Shown piece after piece: positions 24,836 to 35,783 of a stretch of 64,000 nucleotides of DNA (the stretch's first letter is position 1; each line of letters begins with the position of its first letter). The DNA comes from Opisthocomus hoazin (Eukaryota > Chordata > Aves > Opisthocomiformes > Opisthocomidae). The stretch lies in assembly GCF_030867145.1 (NCBI RefSeq), contig NC_134434.1, positions 124,001 to 188,000 on the forward strand, written 5' to 3'. A program made the position numbers and the translations under genes. The notes beneath the pieces were generated by a model that was not told the DNA's origin, searched no databases, and saw nothing but the letters and a program-made list of their open reading frames with translations.

Positions 24836-26500
24836 TGTAAACCTGCGTAACTCTGCAGCAGAGCTGACCCGATGGGTGTATTTAGTTGGAGGGTGATGTA
24901 GTTATTTATGAGATGCGGCAAATGTAAAAAAATAGGGCAGGAGGCTGCTAATAAATAAGATTCCAGCTCAGAGCTTGCAGGCATCGGGGGAAAAGCTCTT
25001 TGTGCACAGGATGGGCTCCGGCTGATGTCCCGGTGCTCTGAGCAAACCAGGAGTATGGGGCACGAGGAGGCCGCTGCTGCATTTGTTGCCTGTATTGAAG
25101 GAGAGATGTGCAAAGCTGAGCAGCAAAACCCGTTGTGACTTAGCTGAACTGCTAACCTCCTTAATAGTCTTTTGTAAAATTCCCATCTCTGGACATCTAA
25201 GAGAGGGTCAGGCATATTCTGTGCTTCGCAGTTGTTTGCAGGCTTCCTCCTCGCTTGCCGGCGGCCCCGCGGCACAGGCGGGTGTTATTTACCTAAGGAC
25301 TGTCTGCGGGGACAGGCTGTGGAGCTGGTGCCACTCGGCACAGGAGCGTGTGTTTGCGGTCGAGCTGCGGAGCCAGCTGCAGGAGTGTGGATTGTGGCTA
25401 GGACCACGAACGGGTGGGGAGCGCTGGTTACGCACATCTACCCAAACAAAAAGATAAGGAGCAGCTGCAAACTGTGCAGGGATATGTCCACCTCTGTGAG
25501 ACAGGGCGAGGAGCCGGCGCGCTGCGTGGCTGCTTTTACCAAGTGCCCGAAGCAGCCCCCTCCAGCTGAGCCTGTGGCGCATGAATTTACACTCGGTGCA
25601 TCTTACATCTGGAGACGAGCGGCGTGTAGCTCGTGTGCTGGACCTGCACCAGGGTTAAGACCCCAGTAGTCAAAGCTGGATCCCTGGTAGCACTCGTGAT
25701 GGGAGGTCAGGCGCAATGAAAGGGCCCTAATAGTTTGAGAAGGAACACACCAACACCTCTCCTGATGGGAGGTCAGGCTCAGTGAGCAGGAGGGCCCCCC
25801 TAGCGCTGGCAGCTCCATTCCAGTGTTTGGCCGGACTCCAGAAGATTAAAATAGAGCCTTAGACTGTCCCCTCGGCAGCACTGCCAGCCAGAGCCCTGAC
25901 AATCCTGGGGTTGTACTCAAACGTGAGTCCCTTGGGAGCGTGCGCTTTACCCTAACAGCTGAGGTACTGAGTAGGTCGAAGCAGGCAGGGTTATTGCTCT
26001 TGTGACTCAGACTCGAGAAAGAGAGGGATCAGGATGGAGCGACGAGAGAGCAGGGGATCAGAACAAAACCACAAGGCATAGAAGGGGGAAGGAGCAAGTG
26101 TGCCTCGGAAGAAAGCTTGAAAACATCCTTGTTCTGCTGGGGCTGGGTTCAAAGCATCTGTAGCCATGAGAATCAGGCGTTAAACTATTCAAGCCCAAGT
26201 TCTGATTTGGCTCCATTCTGAGACTGTTTCAGGAAAAAAAAGATAAGCAAAAAGAAGAGCAACATTTTTCTTTCTCAAACATTTTAAAAAACAATACGGG
26301 AAAGGGCAAAGGCCATGCACGTCCTTGTGGAGGACCTCCACGTAGGTGGCAAAATCTTTTGCGGCCCAGAAATGATCACAGCTGAGGGGAACCAGAGCCA
26401 TGATCCCATACATGTGTGACTCTTAAACAAAACACCTGATTTTCAGAAGTGAGGAGCATCCCTAAGTACCACTAAAATCAGCAGCAATGGCAGATGTTGG
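24836..26500. other. Intergenic DNA with a local duplicated segment
   Basis: This is moderately GC-rich sequence with no supported gene. The 16-mer TGATGGGAGGTCAGGC occurs at 25697 and again at 25763, each within a more diverged longer copy, giving a 66-bp period. Frames of about 145-158 codons overlap on opposite strands and lack any recognisable feature. Confidence 0.45.
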
Positions 26501-26509
26501 CATTTCTTA

Positions 26510-27130
26510 CAGAAGGGTGTTTCAATCCAGTCATCTATTACGGATTTATTTATCACCACTTAATGAAGGCATCCATGCTTGAAATGTTTTGCTTCAGGAT
26601 TTTCAGAATGTGATTACAAAGAGTGCTGGACAAAACATTTTGGCATTGCCTTTTTTTCCCATGGAAAATCAAATTTGGTTAAAATTTTAAAATTATTGAT
26701 TTTGAAAATATCACATTGATTCAGTCAAAGAAATGCCCATATCACCAAATTCAGTGATATAATTTCTCTATTTCCAAACCAGAGCATTTATATTTACTGG
26801 CTTAAACGGCTGTTTTGTCTTTAAGTTGACATTAATACTGGTTTATAAAGCTCAAAAATTGCTGCTAAGTTTACCATTTTTTCTCTGTAACCGAGTGTGT
26901 ATGTGAGTAGCAGAGGGGAGGATTCTACCCAAATTTTTTTCCTGCATGTTTGCTATAATAAAGATGAACTGGAGAATCAGAATAATTAGATCTGCTATTC
27001 ACACAGGCAAGGAGCAGAAGCCCTATTAATTAATTAGGAGTAGTTAATTAGTATTAATTAAAAACTAATAGAAACATTTTTAATAACCCCTTTCTCAATG
27101 AAGATTTATTTGTTTGGAAACAGCAGTCTG
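26510..27130. promoter_or_regulatory. AT-rich block with clustered homeodomain cores
   Basis: This is AT-rich unique sequence without a reading frame. It ends in a cluster of TTAATTAA/TTAATTAG words at about 27026-27062, a palindromic homeodomain-type array. The block resembles a conserved developmental enhancer, but that is inferred from composition and position upstream of NOG. Confidence 0.3.
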
Positions 27131-30100
27131 GGGAAGAGAACAGTGAAGCTTATTAGTGAAGGTTTGTTGTGTGTTTAGAAAACAAACAAAAACCCCCAAG
27201 TCAAACCCAAAGTTTTTATTTAAAGACAGACTTAAAAAATAAGTTAATAGTTTGCTCAGAGGGATGACAGTTTATAGAAGTTAATATATTTGAATGGAAC
27301 AGCAAAATGCTTATCTTTTTGCTGTCAGAAGAACAAGTAAAAAAACATGCCTGTAAGAGTTTGTTAACTTCTTTCCAGTTGCTTTTAAAGCATTTCAGTA
27401 AAACAGCATAGAACACAGAGGCAATTATAAACCAGCATTGTCCTTCAAGAAACCGTAGCAAACTTGTCATAAAGGTCTGTAACAATTGCACTGTTCACCT
27501 ACTTATCTTCTGATACAACAAAGAAATCTCAGCTTGGGGCAAGCAAAACAAAACCAGGCCCTAAGAAATGCATGGTACATGCAAAAATGCACCAAAGGAA
27601 TTTAAGTACATGCACACAAAATTCCTTCTTTGTCTTGCGGTGTTTTTTCTAGTTAATTTCTTAGGTTACTGTACATGACTAATTACTTGCATTTGTGGTT
27701 TTTTTTGTTTTACTATCTTAGTAAATGTGGTAACAATCTTAATGTTTTGAAATTAAAAATCAAGGAAGCAGAAATGATGGACAGTCACATATTATCTTAC
27801 ATTTTACAAATTATTTTGCTCTGCTGCTTAACTCCACTTCGGCTGCGTTTTGGTTAAAATATTTCCATGTGTCAAAATATCCACAGATATTCCAGTAAGA
27901 TGCTGTTATTCTGAAGCTTGCAGTGAGTTGGCATGTCATGGCTGAAATACAGACATTTGTCAACCTTTACATTACCATATATACTTGTGCATAAGCTATG
28001 GATAATTGACGATGTTATAAGGATGCTAGCCAGAAAGTTGTGTCCCTGCTCTGTCACAAGCTCTCTGTGTGACCTTGGGCATGTCACTTATTCCAGTTGT
28101 GGCATTATCTGTACAAAAGGGAGAACAGTACATGAAACGTTGAGAGGATCCGACACTACGGTGGTTAAAATACATTTAGCAACCCGTCCGTCTCTGAAAC
28201 AAGGTAAACAGTGACCCAAAGCAGAATCCTTCCAGTTTCACTTCAGTATATAAAATGGAGTTGTTCATATTTGTCTTGTGTAAGTACAGTAACCCAATTT
28301 TGTATTACATTAGAAATGTTGCCATCTGTGTATGAGTGTGTGAAAAACAGAGGAATCAACAGGAAAGTGAGTTTCACTTTTATAAGGTCATTCACTCAGT
28401 AGGTCATACCTGGGGTATTTCTCGACTGCAAGCAGATTATACATACCCACAGTATGGTATGTTTACAATGGGGCTTGAAAGCATGGATTCACACCTGAAA
28501 TGCAGAGCAGATTCTGTTTGTTTGTCGTTGTAAATACAGGGCTGAAAGCCGCAGAGCCTGTGCGACAGCCCCCGGGCTTGGAGAAAGAGGGCTCAGTCTG
28601 TCGGCCTGCGACGTTGCTCTGCTCCCCGCTGCTTCGGCGTGAAGACGCTAGCAGCTTCTGCAGTTATAACACACAGGTTACAAAGATGCCACTTCAAATC
28701 TGACTACCCAGATATCACTTCTGATTAAGGCATTTACATTTGTATAGATTGAATTTAAAATTTCTGTTGGCTTTGATGGGAGGTTATTTTTACCCCTAAA
28801 CTCTGGAAGCCATGCCTGTTTCGTTTAAGTTTCTAAATGTGTAGACCAAAATAAAAATTTGGAGACCATATTTGAAAGCTTGGCCTTAGAAAAAGTCACT
28901 TTCCAATAAAAATAGAAGAATTCAGAGAAACACACAAATTACATTCAGATTTCCATGGACTGTAAAGCTCACATACGTGGGTACCTGACGATGGTCCGAT
29001 AGAACATATTTTAAAAGGTACAGGTTAAAGATCAGACACAAGTACACATGGTATTTAGGATTATGTGAATGTGTACACTAGCATTTTTGTGTTAATGAGG
29101 GAGAAGACTTGAAGTACATAATTTTAGAAGATCACAGGAGTTGTAAGAATGCAAAAGCATTTCAAGTCTTCTACATCTTAAAAGAGCTAGGTTTCTGTGA
29201 TATTAGATCAAACAAAAAAATCTATGTTAAGAACATTTTTATGACAATGATTCACTTGAATAAACCTAAGATTTCTTTTACCAACCAATCTTTTTTCTAA
29301 AATAGTATTTAATATCTGAAGTTATAAAAAATATTTGTAGTCTTGAAAATTATTTTTATTGTCTACTTTATGTGCTATACATGCCTCTTTCAGGAATTAT
29401 TAAAGAAGTATGAGTCATACGGCACTCATTTACTCTTGGCTCATGGCCATCCTCAATATATATTTTTCTATTTTCAAACCATTTGCAGGTATGTATGCAT
29501 GAAAATATTGTTGTGTCAAGTCCCAAGATCACAGTTAGCACAGCATACATTGTTCATCTATATATTTACAAAGTTTTAAAGCACATAAAATTGTGCATTA
29601 TTATGTAGCAAAGTTTAAACTTTAACATACGCTTGGTTGCATATATAGCAACAAGTTACAATAAAAATCTGAACAAAGACAACCAATAAACAGCCAAATT
29701 GCTATGTACAAACAAGGCAGGAAGCAATTAAACACTGCCTTGCACATTTCACTTAAATTACTTTTTCTCTGAGGGGAAAAAACCAAACAACCCCTCTTCC
29801 CCTCCCCCAGGTCCCCAATAACCCTAAACAGTCTTCATTTTTATCAGCGAAATAGCTGGAACTGCCATTGCGTTCTGTAGGGGATTCATTTGCATAATAT
29901 GGGAGATAAATTTGGTCACTACTATAAAATATAGCAATATATTATGCAGTATGTATTTCCCCCTTCAGTACAAATGGTGACACAGCAGCATGGTGGGCTC
30001 GCTCCCTGTGACCTCGGGGGGAATATTCCATGAGATAAACCCCCTCTTGGCTTCCTTACATGTATCGTTTTGTACACCAGCATAAATGTGTTGTTTTCAT

Positions 30101-33100
30101 GATGACTCCACCGATCCAGACCCTCCGCCTTGCGGGTGAGTGGAGGTGTGTTGGTTTGTGCAAGGTGATACCTGACTTGGCTTCAGGGGAACTACTCTTG
30201 ATCTGTACTGGTGCACAAGAACCTGGAAGGAGGTCCAAGGACAGCAGGACTGAGCCCAAACTGACCCAAGTAAAACACAAAAAGTCTGTGCGTTTAGCTT
30301 AAAATCTGCTTAATAAATTACTACAGTTCACAGTAACAAGGTAGGTTAGTGCTACACCAATCACGCTCTCTTATGTTAGATCAATTTCACATAGCTTTTC
30401 CAAGAAAGAAAATGAAAATAACTAAAGATAAAAAACTTATTCTTCTTATTTGACTGGCAGAATAGGAGGTTTTCTGTAGCCTAGTGACAGATGAGCGTAG
30501 TAACACGTTACCCTAGTGTAGGATGACTGGTTCAAAGGCTAAATCTTGCCCAAGGTGCTGTGGTACGAAAAGGCTGAGGAAGGTATTCTAGCCTGGCTCT
30601 TGCTTCACCCCGGATGAGAGACAGCCCGCTGGGTAGGAGCTCAGAAACACCAACACCGAGGAGAGATGGTCTCTGCGCTGGTAGGGTCTGTACAGCTTTC
30701 GACAATGCGTGGGGCCAGCTCCAACACCCAGCCAAACCAACAAAATGACTGGTAATGACTTTGCAAATGTGTCCGTAGCAGGAAGAAGAGAGGGCTGTAG
30801 CTGGTGCCTGCACAGAGAGGGGCGAACCATTGGCCAGAGCATGCTTCCGGAGTGTCACGCTCAGCCCACCTCAGGGAACGTTTGCCCTTGGTTTTTGCAA
30901 AGAATATACCGGGCCAACAGTTCTGCTTCTCACTTCTAGGCATAATTTAGCCTTATGAATTCTACTTTTATGGAATCAAAAGATAAATTATACTTACAAA
31001 TAAAGCATTCTGGCTATTTAATGTTTTTCTGTAGTGGAAAAATCAGAGACCCAACCCAATGAAATCTCTGTTGTCTGAAAATTCAGGGCCTCTTTACTAA
31101 AAATACTTTTTGCTGATGGCAAAGTTCAACACCTCAGAGAAATTCAGAGTAAGCTTCCAAGCTGTATACCACATTTTCAAATACACTATAACCTTGTTGT
31201 TTGTAAGGCTGTATTGCAGTTTTACATAACAGTCATCAGCCATGCATTTGAACACCTTAAAAGAGTTGACCAGCAACTTAATGCATTTCTTTATACCACA
31301 GAGAATTTAAAGATGCACCATCTCTTTCCAAAACACTCTAAACATAAATGTTCACAATAAAATATTCCATCTTCCCCCTGCCCCTTTAACATCTATATTT
31401 AAAAATAATAATTTATAATTACTCCGTGTGTGCTCTTACTGTATAGAAAACCCAATTATTAATTCATTTCTAAAGGCAAAGAAAAAGATAATAGAAGCAT
31501 GGGACATAAATGCTTGAGCCACAGGTTTCTTGAGGCAAACTGTCCATGGGCAGACTGCCTTCTTGCGGATGCAAGGAATTTTGCGTATAAACCTTGCAGT
31601 TTACCTATCTCTAGCTTCCTGTCAGCAGAAACAGGAAAGTTTTAGACCATAGGAGATATGGTCCATGCTTGATTTTTTTGTGAAGTCATAATGTTAAAGC
31701 ACTATATTCTTTTCCAGCCAGTCCAGGTCATGCCTAGAAGTGGGAGGGACTGGGTTCAGGCGACATGAAAATATACTCCCTTGAAAAAGCAAGACAAAGG
31801 TTCTGTGGCAAGATACATGAGCAAGAGAGAAAGATATCCAGAAGTATTGATTTTAGAGCAGAGCTTCAGCTGATACAAAGTGAGTACAGACTCATTTGAA
31901 TGAGCTATCTGCTGGCTAATGAAATTCTAGTATGCTGTGGGCTCTGAGCCACAGCATTTCCCATTTCTGTGCAAGAATCCTTGGAGGGGCAATCTAGCTC
32001 AATCTGGAGAAAGGGTTCCTAGTAATTAAAGCAAAGGTCTGAGTTCCTAATTTTAATTTGGTTTGTGACTGTGAGCCTTTACTCTTAAGCTCTACTCGGA
32101 AGAGTTACTCGTGCCTTTATGGAGTGGGGATGTATTTTGCAGGATTCCTCTGAATTGCTATAGTTCCTTCTGAAATGTGTGAGTGATCTTCCTACGAGAA
32201 CTGGGGAAGTGTTATGATTGCTATTATGACAGTACTTGAAAGGCACCGCTTTCTACTATTTATTTAGCTCTGTGTGTTCATGACTGTTCTTTTAAGGAGC
32301 TGCTTTACTCACCCACTGAATAGGTAGGGATAGCAATTTTGAACAAAGAACGTATATTTCTACCAAAAGATAACTCGGTGCTTTGTAAGTAGAAGTTTTT
32401 GAAGTCAGAACTATCAATTACTACTTTGAGTATTAAAGTATGTGGAAGAACCTCACTCTAGAGGTCATAGGATCTAGGAGGCATGCCCCATTGGCCACCA
32501 TGTAAACAGTACTTGCATATAACAAGGTTAAAATCAAGATGGGGTAGATTGTGGCTGGCATTTGCACTCCCAGAGTCAAATTCCATCTTAGCACAGAAGA
32601 TTAGGATGAAGCCAAGCCCTTTCTACCAGTAAAGAATCCAGCTCTTTATTAGACACATGACTACTTCTGGGAAAGTCCAGCAGCAGCAGTAGATAACAGA
32701 GGTTTTTACATCCTTCTCTAACCAGCAGTGTGTACCTGTTCTGCGGTAGATTTTGCTACTTCTTGCCCTCCCTGTTCCTGAAGAGCCCAAGCAAGATCAG
32801 GTGGGTTTCATTTAGGAACATCTTGTTTTATCTCGTCACTTCCTGCAAAAACATATGGTCTCAGCATATTGTTATTTTTATTCTTTAATAGACAGTTTTA
32901 TGGCATTTTTACTTAGAGGCTACACAGATCAGGGGAGCCTTGGCTAGGTGCTGTACACTAGAAAACAATGTAAATGATTTTGATTTCTGAATATGAGCAT
33001 TACATTGTTCTGGCTCTCCCTGGTGACAAGCCTTCTGCTAATGAACATAATCTAATGTAACAAGCTGTTACTGCCTTCAGCGACAGTACGACATCAGTGT

Positions 33101-33240
33101 TTGGTTCGATGGTGTGTGAGTCAGGTTTTCCCCATGCAGCTCCATGTGGCATAAAACATACAATGTATGTCCTTCTAGCTGCAAATTGGCACTGACTCTT
33201 CTGCTCCCCCCCACATCTTCTCACCCACAGGAATTTTCAG
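27131..33240. other. Intergenic DNA between NOG and ANKFN1, distal part
   Basis: No gene is supported. A MIR relic lies at 28040-28182. The remainder is AT-rich, apparently unique DNA with short chance frames. The far end may already hold distal ANKFN1 3' UTR or its downstream flank. Confidence 0.5.
28040..28182 (+). mobile_element. MIR SINE relic
   Basis: The segment carries CTCTGTGTGACCTTGGGC followed by ATGTCACTTATTCC, then ATTATCTGTACAAAAGGGAG and a GAGAGGATC-type 3' part. These are the successive blocks of the MIR consensus: the CORE box, then the TCATCTGTAAAATGGG-like box, then GAGGATTAAA. It is an ancient amniote SINE in + orientation. Identification is from consensus memory; order and spacing fit well. 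Confidence 0.8.
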
Positions 33241-33242
33241 TA

Positions 33243-33313
33243 TGGGTCTCATTCAAAGCCTGTGGAGGTGAATGGAAGTCTTTCCATCCTTGCTGAGCTT
33301 TGGATCAGGTAAT
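33243..33313. repeat. Palindromic interspersed repeat relic
   Basis: The left arm (TTCAAAGCCTGTGGAGGTGA) and right end (CTGAGCTTTGGATCAGG) flank a GGAAGTCTTTCCAT centre. This forms an imperfect inverted repeat of the type found repeatedly inside ANKFN1. It resembles small palindromic MITE-like elements of reptiles and birds; I cannot confirm the family name. Confidence 0.5.
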
Positions 33314-34986
33314 GAATGAATATTTTTGGTGCAAAAAGTTAACTTCCCTCTCCCCAAAAGAGAAGTTACAAACGTAAATCCCTTATAGAAAGTTTTTGCC
33401 CTTATATCACTGCAAAGACTCTTCTTGGCTTCCACATACTGACCAAGCACGAAATCATGAATAACATTTATTTTTGAATTTATGGATTGAGTTCACAGGG
33501 ATTTTAATAGCACTGGGGTTATGGAAGTGCTATTTTAATAAGGACCACAGATCATGGGCCCAAATCCTTACCTTTACCTCAAGGACTTGTAAACTCAACT
33601 ATTTAACTCAAATCCCTTTATTGGAGGCCTTAGAATGTATCCACCTGGAGGCTGAAAAATTGAAAGGTAGAAGGCTGCACAAACATGGAGTGAGGGAATT
33701 TAACCAGCAGGAATGTGGCCCATAAAATTAAACTTCAAGAACTGTTTAAGAAAAATTAAAGCTTGTGCAACAGCTGGGGTTTCTCTCCACATTAGTTTAT
33801 TTCTTAGTGACTCAAATGTTATGCTTCTCATTAATGTAGATTTCATTTTTGAGAACATCTTCTGTAGCACTGTAAGTCTTATTCTGGTTGCAAAGGACAA
33901 AATCACGTGTCACCTTGATCTGCGATTAGACAAATATGGCGTGCTAAAGCACCACCTCCCACCCTCCTGATGATATTAATATTCATTGGTGGCAGAAATA
34001 AAAAATCTTATTCAAACTGCAACCCAAATTTCCCTAATCTGAATTGCTAGAATATCCCAATTTCAGATGTGATGATCAAATACCCCTGAAGTTTACAGTG
34101 AATATTCAGGAACAGAAGTAGGGGCATTTCTTTCCGATGCGTGTATGAGAGTGCCGCCAACATAAAGAAATGTGTTCTTGTCTGGTGGGCAGAAGAAAAG
34201 ACCAAGCTTTTCTTCAGTCTCACTCAGACCCTGCATATTATTGCTTCAGAACTCGGCCTCCTTCTGCCTGCTCTTGACCTCAGAGGTTCACCGCCTAAGC
34301 TTTTAAAATAATTTGCTCCTTATACAATTTGAAATCCAAGCTCCTGATAAAAACCCCATTGTAATAATCGTCAGGCTCTGACAGCATTCAGAGATGGTGT
34401 TGACTGCATTTTCTAGACATAGAAAGAATTTTAATTTCTCTGTAAGTTGCTAGAAACTCTGGGTTAACTGTGTTACTAGACTAATTAGCACTTTAGTTAT
34501 ATGCAGCCTAAATCCATTCAAGAAGGCTGAGAAGTAGAAAAATTTATAGGGAATGGTGGAAAAAAGGTGAGTAGAAGTTTAGGACACAGTCCTAACATGA
34601 CAACACCAAGGATGTTACAATTTCTGCTAACTTGCAGGCAGAACCACTCATGCTTAAAATTTTGCATGCTCAGAGATACATGGAAATCAAGAGAACTGCA
34701 AAACCCGATTAGTAGATTTGCAGCCACAGATTGTTCTGTTATGTGGTGACCGTTACAACTCTACCTGCAAAACTGCAGATGCCAGTAATAGTGCTTGCAT
34801 CATGACAGATACCCCTGTAAGACCAGAAATCTGGTGATGAAGTCAAAAGATTAGGATTCTTTTGAGTGGCACGAGTTGCCACCTCAGGAGCTGGATTTTT
34901 ACAAGCGGTTTTGAAAGTATGGTCCAATGCGCATAATGCTCACTAGGTCATTGTGGAGCAGTGGGAAGCAATGCAGACGTCTGGGG
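33314..34986 (-). other. ANKFN1: ANKFN1 3' UTR and downstream flank
   Basis: This is the sequence after the ANKFN1 stop codon. Candidate poly(A) hexamers on the minus strand are ATTAAA at 34435-34430 and AATAAA at 33801-33796. These would give 3' UTRs of about 0.55 and 1.2 kb. No choice can be made without transcripts. No other gene is visible. Confidence 0.35.
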
Positions 34987-35783
34987 TTAAAGTGTGCTGC
35001 TGAAGTCTTCCGAGACAGCAGAACCCGACTGGCCATCTGGACCCGTTATCTGTTGCATAGCATTGTGCACGTCCCTCTGTTCTCCAGACTCTGTGCTCAT
35101 TGCCCAGGACTTGCCCTCTTCACCTAGAAATGTAGTTTTATAAGGCTCCACATGTATGCTGTGGGCATTCTTCCTTGATTCCTCACACTTGCCTTTCCCA
35201 TCTTCAGGAAGGCTGGATGCATGAGATAAGAAAGCGCTCCGAGACTCATCGATGGGAATCTTTAACTGCTCACTGGGGGTAGGTTCTTGAGACAGGTCTG
35301 AAGATCTTGTGAGATGCTGAGTATACACACCTTCAGACAGAGACCCAGCCTGCGTCTCGCTGTGCACACGCAGCCAACGATGATGCCAGCTGAAGTAGTT
35401 GCAATGTTGGTGCTTCCCCAGCATTTTTTTCCCTATAAAGCTCAATGGCTGCTTGGAGCTAGAGGACTTGTCTATGCTTTTCGTTGTAAGCCCTGACATT
35501 GTTAGATTGCTCATGTGTTCTGTGCAATATTCAGCATTAGTATCAAAGGCACTACACTCTGTCAGGCCGTCTTTCAGTGTTAGGCAAGGCTTCATGTCAT
35601 GCGCTTGGAGAACATCAGGTGCACTGCCACCCAGGCCGCTGCCTGCCTGCTGGGATATGTCATGGGAGGAGGAGTAAATCAGGTCTAATTCTCTGGGGCT
35701 TAAAGCATCACTGGAGTCATAGTCACTGTCGGTTGGAAGGAATACTTCAGAGCAGCCTTCTTCATCTGAGCAGGGCTGGGAAT
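34987..35783 (-). CDS. ANKFN1: ANKFN1 terminal coding exon
   Basis: The acceptor TTTGCAG precedes a phase-1 start, then 264 codons and TAA. It opens with an acidic serine-rich stretch (DSQPCSDEEG, later PTDSDYDSSDALSPREL) typical of phosphorylatable disordered tails. It continues as a low-complexity tail rich in Ser, Lys and Glu without a recognised fold. The last residues, DFSSTL, end in S-T-L and fit the class I PDZ-ligand pattern (S/T-X-hydrophobic). The acidic stretch is the clearest identifier; the distal tail looks fast-evolving. Confidence 0.9.

Noticed and set aside
24799-25669. Overlapping frames of about 145-158 codons on opposite strands
   Set aside because: They are mutually overlapping, featureless and lie in moderately GC-rich sequence.
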